Source of the DNA: Candidatus Woesearchaeota archaeon
GTDB taxonomy: Archaea > Nanobdellota > Nanobdellia > Woesearchaeales > J091
Length of the DNA stretch: 10,243 nt
Assembly: GCA_003695045.1 (NCBI GenBank)
Contig: RFJB01000123.1
Span: 1-10,243, forward strand
Direction of reading: 5' to 3'
Shown here: positions 6,579-10,243 of the stretch, one piece after another
Layout: the number at the start of each line of letters is the position of its first letter
Position numbering within the stretch: position 1 is the stretch's first letter
Notes under the pieces: generated by a model
Told to the model about the DNA's origin: nothing
What the model saw: only the letters and a program-made list of their open reading frames with translations
The model's database searches: none
Made by a program: the position numbers and the translations under genes

Positions 6579-6582
6579 GTGA
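6577..6582 (+). promoter_or_regulatory. Shine-Dalgarno of rpo4 overlapping the rpl21e stop
   Basis: AGGTGA shares the last two bases of the rpl21e TAG and sits 6 nt before the ATG at 6589. Ribosomes ending eL21 are therefore placed to start Rpo4, and the two genes form one unit. Confidence 0.75.
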
Positions 6583-6588
6583 AACACT

Positions 6589-6936
6589 ATGGGCAAGCCG
6601 GAAGTCATCTCTGAAGAGCCAATGAATATGGTGGAAGTAAAGGCGGAACTCTCCAAGATAAAGAAGCGTGACGAAGAACTGAACTTCCGAGCAAACAAAA
6701 CAGAGGAATACCTGCAACAGCTTCACCTTCCATCAAAGGCGAAGGCAAAGGAGCTCTACGAGAAGCTTGTGGCTCTTGAAATCCCCCGCATGAAAGACGT
6801 TCATATTCATAAAATCATTGACATTCTTCCAAGAACGGTTCAGGACCTGAAGGTTGTTCTCCAGGGCTACACCCTGACTGTAAAGCAGGACAACCAGAAA
6901 AAGATTGTTGATGTTATCAACGAGGTAATGGGCTGA
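6589..6936 (+). CDS. rpo4: DNA-directed RNA polymerase subunit Rpo4 (RpoF, Rpb4 homologue)
   Basis: A 115-residue archaeal Rpo4. With Rpo7 it forms the stalk of RNA polymerase, which aids open-complex formation and contacts emerging RNA. The N-terminal part (PEVISEEPMNMVEVKAELSK) matches the family start in which the protein packs on Rpo7; a helical middle follows (about 17-63). The C-terminal HRDC-like helical domain carries the conserved stretch IHKIIDILPRTVQDLKVVLQ (73-92) and ends IVDVINEVMG. Length is normal. Its place after rpl21e and before DUF655 is the order known in many archaea, which strengthens the call for a fast-evolving small protein. Confidence 0.93.
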   Translation: MGKPEVISEEPMNMVEVKAELSKIKKRDEELNFRANKTEEYLQQLHLPSKAKAKELYEKLVALEIPRMKDVHIHKIIDILPRTVQDLKVVLQGYTLTVKQDNQKKIVDVINEVMG

Positions 6937-6942
6937 GCCGCC

Positions 6943-6960
6943 CGTTTCCCTTATTTTTCT
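6943..6960 (+). terminator. Pyrimidine/T-rich stretch after rpo4, possible archaeal terminator
   Basis: After the rpo4 stop the plus strand runs into a pyrimidine-rich stretch ending in TTATTTTTCT, with no hairpin. Archaeal RNA polymerase can terminate at T-tracts alone. The following gene has its own TATA box, so a stop here is plausible though probably partial. Confidence 0.4.
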
Positions 6961-6971
6961 AAAACAGAACA

Positions 6972-6979
6972 TTTAAATA
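6972..6979 (+). promoter_or_regulatory. TATA box (TTTAAATA) of the DUF655-patatin unit
   Basis: It lies 85-nt-gap-internal between rpo4 and the DUF655 gene, preceded by GAACA. Initiation is expected near 7000, giving a leader of about 20 nt with the G-run GGGGG (7010-7014) as a weak ribosome binding site before the ATG at 7022. Confidence 0.65.
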
Positions 6980-7021
6980 GTAGCGTTTTCAATATCAGGG
7001 CAGCAAGATGGGGGTTTTAAG

Positions 7022-7579
7022 ATGGATAAACCAAGAGAAGAGTATGCTATCGTGCTTGATTTCCTTCCGCACGGCTATCCGTTTGACAACAGGCCCAGCC
7101 ATAGAAAGACCCCTATCGTTCAGGCAATAGGCAAAACAAGGTTTGCTCTTCTTGAGATTGTTCCCAAGCCAGGTGTTTTTCTCCAGCCCCATGAGGAGAT
7201 ATACATTGGAGAGGGCAAAAGGGACAAGGTGCACCACATTAACGGGAAGCTTGATGTTGGAAAACTGACGGGCACTGCAAAGGCAGAACTCGAGTTTGTG
7301 GTCAAGGAGGCAGTCAAAAACAACGAGGCGCGCTTCGTGGAGTTCTTCAACAAGGCGCAGCCCCTCACGACAAGAATGCACCAGCTCGAGCTTCTTCCCG
7401 GACTGGGAAAAAAGCACATGTGGGCTATCATTGAGGAGAGGCGCATTGAGCCCTTCAAGAGTTTTGAGGACCTGAAAAAAAGGGTCAAACTGATGCCTGA
7501 CCCCGAGAAGATTCTCTCCAAAAGGATTCTTGCAGAGATTTACGGGCACGAGAAGCACCGCATATTTGTAGATGTGTGA
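7022..7579 (+). CDS. DUF655 family protein with helix-hairpin-helix motif, putative RNA-binding
   Basis: A 185-residue archaeal DUF655 protein. The N-terminal half is a small beta domain (EEYAIVLDFLPHGYP at 7-20, then PIVQAIGKTRFALLEIVPKP at 31-50 and YIGEGKRDKVHHINGKL at 61-77) of the OB-like nucleic-acid-binding type. The C-terminal half contains TRMHQLELLPGLGKKHMWAI (117-136), a helix-hairpin-helix with the G-x-G turn, followed by EERR and FKSFEDLKKRV. Both parts suggest nucleic-acid binding, probably RNA, given its constant place beside eL21, Rpo4 and often the rRNA dimethylase KsgA; the exact role is not established. Full length and no broken motifs. The ATG at 7008 upstream is in another frame and is not used. 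The patatin gene follows after 6 nt and is probably cotranscribed. Confidence 0.9.
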   Translation: MDKPREEYAIVLDFLPHGYPFDNRPSHRKTPIVQAIGKTRFALLEIVPKPGVFLQPHEEIYIGEGKRDKVHHINGKLDVGKLTGTAKAELEFVVKEAVKNNEARFVEFFNKAQPLTTRMHQLELLPGLGKKHMWAIIEERRIEPFKSFEDLKKRVKLMPDPEKILSKRILAEIYGHEKHRIFVDV

Positions 7580-7585
7580 GCAGAA

Positions 7586-8407
7586 ATGTCTTCTCGCACC
7601 TCCCGAAATCATAAGCGAATAGGCATTGCCCTGGGAAGCGGGGGCGCGAGAGGCCTTGTCCATATAGGAATTCTTGAAGTGCTCCTGAAAAACGGGTTCA
7701 GGCCGGAGTTTGTTGCCGGCTCAAGCATTGGAGCCATTGTGGGGGCATATTATGCCCTTCACGGAAACATTTACGGGCTGAAAAGAACGATGCTTGCCAT
7801 GACAAGGCGCCAGATGCTCCGCCTCTCTGATTTTGGCGCGCCTTCAAGAGGACTTATGAAGGGAGAGCGGATAAGGGAATTTCTTGACCGTCTGTACAGG
7901 GGGAAATCATTCTCGCAGACGAAGCTTCCTCTTGCTGTCGTAGCCACAGACCTTGCGACGGGCGAAGAGGTAATCATGAGGCGCGGAAAGATTGTTGATG
8001 CTGTAATGGCAAGCATAACGATTCCCGGCATTCTTCCTCCCGTGAGGAGGGGCAGAAAGATTCTTGTTGACGGGGGCCTGACAAACCCGACCCCTGTTGA
8101 TGTTGTGGAAGAAATGGGAGCAGAAATTGTCGTGGGCGTTGACCTGACATTCAGAAGCAGGATAAAGTTTGACAAGGAGCTCAACATTCTGGAAACCCTG
8201 ACGCAGTCCTTTGAGGTGCTGAGGGCAAGGGCTTCCATTGACAAGCTCAAAAGAAGCAAAGCCGTAATCGTCCACCCAAAGTTCAGAAGCAAACTTGACA
8301 GCTATCGCTTCTACGAAGCAGACAGGTTCATAAGAAAGGGCATGAAGGAAGGAGAAAAGCTTGTGAAATTGTTGAAAATAAAAATGGCTCCTGAAGAGAA
8401 TCAGTGA
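7586..8407 (+). CDS. Patatin-like phospholipase (RssA/NTE-type serine lipid hydrolase)
   Basis: A 273-residue single-domain patatin protein of the RssA/NTE type. All catalytic features are present: the oxyanion loop GSGGARG (17-23), the nucleophile elbow GSSIG (45-49) with Ser47, and the dyad aspartate in VDGGLTNPTPVDV (161-173), Asp162. Conserved surroundings include IGILEVLLKNGF and ATDLATGE (120-127) and MASITIPGILPPV (141-153). The family hydrolyses acyl esters of phospholipids or lysophospholipids. Archaeal core lipids are ethers, so the natural substrate here is open: host or environmental ester lipids, or a small acyl ester. No signal peptide or transmembrane segment is seen, so it acts in the cytoplasm or at the inner membrane face. 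The gene starts 6 nt after DUF655 without a clear Shine-Dalgarno and overlaps the convergent proline-rich gene by 7 nt. Confidence 0.92.
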   Translation: MSSRTSRNHKRIGIALGSGGARGLVHIGILEVLLKNGFRPEFVAGSSIGAIVGAYYALHGNIYGLKRTMLAMTRRQMLRLSDFGAPSRGLMKGERIREFLDRLYRGKSFSQTKLPLAVVATDLATGEEVIMRRGKIVDAVMASITIPGILPPVRRGRKILVDGGLTNPTPVDVVEEMGAEIVVGVDLTFRSRIKFDKELNILETLTQSFEVLRARASIDKLKRSKAVIVHPKFRSKLDSYRFYEADRFIRKGMKEGEKLVKLLKIKMAPEENQ

Positions 8408-8796
8408 TACTCTCCCATGTGCTCGTTGTAGGACGGCTGGCCCATGTTTAATTCTTCCAGTCTCTTGACGCGCTCGGCAATCCTCAGAAAGTCCTCCAGG
8501 CTCATCCTTCTCTTGATGGGAATGTTTATGCTCATTCCTTCCCCGATGTCAAGGATTATTCCGTCAAAATCATCTCTCATGCTTGTCACCTCGCGGCTTC
8601 CCCATCTTCGGGGAGCGGGTTTTGAATCGTGCTGCGGGGCATCCTTCTTTTCTCCCGGCGCCGGCGGAGCAGGGACCGGGACCGGCTTTGGAGGCGGAAC
8701 ATTCGGCGTGGGCGGCGGTGTTGGCGCTGCCGTCGCAGGACTGCCCCCTGCATCGTCTTTGTGGTGAAGTTTGCCCATTAAGTCGGATATTCCCAT
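8401..8796 (-). CDS. Small hypothetical protein with proline-rich linker and C-terminal helix
   Basis: The 131-residue product has three parts. A short N-terminal helix (MGISDLMGKLHHKDD) is followed by a Pro/Ala-rich low-complexity linker at about 18-62 with runs such as TPPPTPNVPPPKPVPVPAPP, then a basic patch (PAPRRWGSREV). The C-terminal part (about 72-118) looks folded: a hydrophobic beta-like stretch (DGIILDIGEGMSINIPI) and an amphipathic helix (MSLEDFLRIAERVKRLEELN). No signal peptide or membrane segment, so cytoplasmic. The two ends may each bind a partner, with the linker as a flexible tether; this is inference. It has its own near-leaderless promoter and shares 7 nt at its 3' end with the convergent patatin gene. 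Family not recognised. The folded tail and the good promoter make it a real gene rather than a shadow of low-complexity DNA. Confidence 0.72.
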   Translation of the reverse strand: MGISDLMGKLHHKDDAGGSPATAAPTPPPTPNVPPPKPVPVPAPPAPGEKKDAPQHDSKPAPRRWGSREVTSMRDDFDGIILDIGEGMSINIPIKRRMSLEDFLRIAERVKRLEELNMGQPSYNEHMGEYH

Positions 8797-8823
8797 TGTG
8801 CTTAGGTTTCCAGAGAAGAGCGA

Positions 8824-8832
8824 TTTTAAATA
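8824..8832 (-). promoter_or_regulatory. TATA box (TATTTAAAA) of the proline-rich protein gene
   Basis: In the 77-nt gap between the lipoprotein and proline-rich genes, the centre of this box is about 32 nt before the ATG at 8796. Initiation would fall near 8802, a leader of only about 6 nt and no Shine-Dalgarno. The gene is thus likely transcribed separately from the LemA-lipoprotein unit. Confidence 0.6.
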
Positions 8833-8873
8833 CTTTTATTACAATTCCAAAATAGGAACACTCCCTTGCGAGT

Positions 8874-9701
8874 TTAGCACTTTCCTGCCTCAAAGTCGGA
8901 GTCCCTGCAGGCAAATCCGTTGTCATACACGCAGGTGTCTTCTCCGAAGCGCTGGACATACCTGCCCATCTGCTCAAAGCAGGAAATCATGGCAGGGTCG
9001 TCGTCCTTTGAGACAAGGTCTATGCTTTGCAGAGCATCATTGCGCAGCACAAGCAACGCTCCAATGAATCCGTCCTCTGTCTTTACTGAAAAGAGCTTTT
9101 CCGTGATGCCCGCTGCGGACCACTCAATGCTCCTCTGGAGCTTGATATCTGAGAAGGAAATTCCTTCCTCATCAAGATGCTTTCTCAGCATTGTTTCAGC
9201 ATCGTTCTCTCCGGGCGTGACAATTTTCTTTTGGGGAACCTGCTTTGGCTCCTGAACATTCTGGGGAGCAGGAACCTGTGCCGGCCGGGCTCCTTCGGAA
9301 AACGCCTCAATTCTGGTAATCTCATGCCCTGTGATGCGGTTGGCTTCGGTGTGCACAAGCATTGTCACACGCTCGTCAGTGTTGTTTCTTGTCCTGAAGA
9401 AAGTGACCACAACAACAAAGCATTCCCTGCATTCCGCCTCGCTCGCAAAAATAACCTCCGGGTTTCGCCCTGAAAAGTTCGCATACTCCGGATCGCGAGT
9501 AACGAATGTTTTCGCCATTGCGGCGGCAAAATCCTCTGTTATTGCTCCTGAAAACGCAGGGGCAGTGGTTGCTTGGGCGCCCTGGCCGGCTGAGGCGTCC
9601 TTCTTCTGCCTGGCGCAGCCGGCAATCGCGCTTCCGAGAACAATCAGGATTAAAAGAATCAGAAGGGCGAAAGAAAAGATCAGCGTTTTCCTCTTTTTCA
9701 T
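8874..9701 (-). CDS. Cys-rich lipoprotein of unknown family
   Basis: The ATG at 9701 is chosen over an upstream one at 9800 because a clean lipoprotein signal follows at once: basic MKKRK, hydrophobic core at 6-23, lipobox IAGC (26-29) with Cys29 as the modified residue. The mature protein (about 247 residues) starts with a Gly/Ala/Gln/Thr linker. A first folded region (about 50-138) contains TFVTRDPEYANFSG and a CREC pair (91-94) before beta-rich FVVVVTFF. A Pro/Gln linker (139-165) leads to a second region (about 166-232) of similar size. The tail has cysteines at 241, 257, 265 and 275, the last being the C-terminal residue, suggesting two disulfides. It would sit on the outer face of the membrane. 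The gene begins 10 nt after the LemA stop, so the two probably form one unit. Family not recognised. Confidence 0.8.
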   Translation of the reverse strand: MKKRKTLIFSFALLILLILIVLGSAIAGCARQKKDASAGQGAQATTAPAFSGAITEDFAAAMAKTFVTRDPEYANFSGRNPEVIFASEAECRECFVVVVTFFRTRNNTDERVTMLVHTEANRITGHEITRIEAFSEGARPAQVPAPQNVQEPKQVPQKKIVTPGENDAETMLRKHLDEEGISFSDIKLQRSIEWSAAGITEKLFSVKTEDGFIGALLVLRNDALQSIDLVSKDDDPAMISCFEQMGRYVQRFGEDTCVYDNGFACRDSDFEAGKC

Positions 9702-9711
9702 CGTCAAGCGC

Positions 9712-10243
9712 TCAGTTGAATCCCACTTTCGGCGCTTCTTCAGCTCCGGGAGAAGCGGAGAAGCTCTCCCTGGGTTCAAAGCCGAACATCGAAGCCACAA
9801 TGTTGGCCGGGAACGACCTCACCTTCCTGTTGTAGTCCCTTACCGCCTTGTTGTAGCGGTCTCTTTCAATCTTTATCCTGTTCTCTGTTCCCGCAAGCTC
9901 GTCCTGCAAACTCAGGAAGTTCTCGTTTGACTTGAGTTCAGGGTAGTTCTCCACTATGACAAGAAGCCGGCTCAAAACAGAGTCCATCGACGAAGCCGCT
10001 GTTGCAAGCTGTTCGGGGCTTGCCGCTGAATCAACCTGCACTTTTGCCTGCCCTGCTTCGCTTCTCAGCTTTGTTATCTCTGTGAGGGTTTCCTGCTCGA
10101 AGTCCCTCGCGCCTTTCACGGTCTCCACAAGATTTGGAATCAGGTCTGCTCTGCGCTGGTATGCCGACTCAACATTTGCCCATGCCATCTCCACTTCCGT
10201 GTCAAGCGCGACAAGGGAATTGTATGCCGACACGAACCAACCC
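9712..10243 (-). CDS. lemA: LemA family protein (N-terminus beyond the window)
   Basis: 177 codons are visible; the start lies right of the window. The open frame continues to the edge through Gly-Trp-Phe before VSAYNSLVALD, which fits the end of the N-terminal membrane helix of LemA, so the GTG at 10233 is probably not the start. Family hallmarks are YNSLVALDTEVEMAWANVES, YQRRADLIPNLVETVKGARD, then YPELKSNENFLSLQDELAGT, ENRIKIERDRYNKAV, YNRKVRSFP and GFEPRESF. LemA proteins form a four-helix bundle anchored by one N-terminal helix, with the bundle outside the membrane; their biochemical role is poorly defined. Conserved core is complete. The C-terminus (SASPGAEEAPKVGFN) is a short variable tail, as is normal. 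It is cotranscribed with the lipoprotein gene 10 nt downstream. Confidence 0.93.
   Translation of the reverse strand, partial: GWFVSAYNSLVALDTEVEMAWANVESAYQRRADLIPNLVETVKGARDFEQETLTEITKLRSEAGQAKVQVDSAASPEQLATAASSMDSVLSRLLVIVENYPELKSNENFLSLQDELAGTENRIKIERDRYNKAVRDYNRKVRSFPANIVASMFGFEPRESFSASPGAEEAPKVGFN

Noticed and set aside
6995..7663. A 222-codon minus-strand open frame opposite DUF655
   Set aside because: It is antisense to the well-conserved DUF655 gene and runs across its promoter and the start of the patatin gene; composition is not protein-like.
8845..8858. TTCC...GGAA hairpin as a terminator after the lipoprotein gene
   Set aside because: The stem is only four base pairs and is not followed by a proper T-run on the minus strand.
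9702..9800. Lipoprotein start at 9800
   Set aside because: It would overlap the end of LemA by about 90 nt and place 33 polar residues before the signal peptide; the ATG at 9701 gives a clean lipobox signal.
9712..10233. GTG at 10233 as the true LemA start
   Set aside because: The frame is open upstream to the edge with Gly-Trp-Phe before it, and LemA normally has an N-terminal membrane helix just before YNSLV.
1..10243. CRISPR arrays, tRNA or rRNA genes, insertion sequences
   Set aside because: No regularly spaced direct repeats, no cloverleaf-like or conserved tRNA arm sequences, no transposase or integrase motifs were seen on either strand.

Overview
The window is archaeal. It carries eL21, the Rpo4 (RpoF) subunit of archaeal RNA polymerase and a DUF655 protein in the gene order known from many archaea. 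AT-rich TTTAAATA-type TATA boxes lie at the distances expected for archaeal promoters, and at least one transcript looks leaderless. Several neighbours (short two-membrane-segment proteins, a five-segment protein with a Cys-patterned tail, a giant secreted Ig-like protein, a Cys-rich lipoprotein) have the look of DPANN genomes. That placement is inference: no rRNA is present and no search was run.

Left part (1-4792, minus strand): a tightly coupled operon, read from right to left. It encodes a five-segment membrane protein (4025-4792), a 1190-residue secreted, predicted glycosylated, Cys-rich surface protein with tandem Ig-like modules and a hydrophobic C-terminal region (453-4025), and a small secreted protein (178-456). 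The first junction is TGATG and the second GTGA, so the three are probably translated together. The third gene stops at an in-frame TAA (178-180), but the same frame stays open with protein-like sequence to the window edge (1-177). It is either a recently broken gene, a sequence error, or a stop that is read through.

Middle (4876-6145, minus strand): a PfkB-family sugar/nucleoside kinase overlaps by 8 nt a small two-segment membrane protein. The kinase promoter appears leaderless. Next to it, the 127-nt divergent control region (6146-6272) has two TATA boxes facing opposite ways and a short inverted repeat between them.

Right of centre (6273-8407, plus strand): rpl21e and rpo4 form one transcription unit. 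DUF655 has its own TATA box and is followed after 6 nt by a patatin-like phospholipase. In many archaea DUF655 is followed by the rRNA dimethylase ksgA; here the lipase occupies that place.

Right end (8401-10243, minus strand): a truncated LemA-family gene runs off the window and is followed after 10 nt by a Cys-rich lipoprotein gene. A separately promoted proline-rich small protein follows and ends tail-to-tail with the patatin gene, overlapping it by 7 nt.

No tRNA, rRNA, CRISPR array, insertion sequence or integrase was seen. No stretch longer than about 130 nt lacks a gene. The most likely candidate for an undescribed system is the three-gene surface cluster at the left end.
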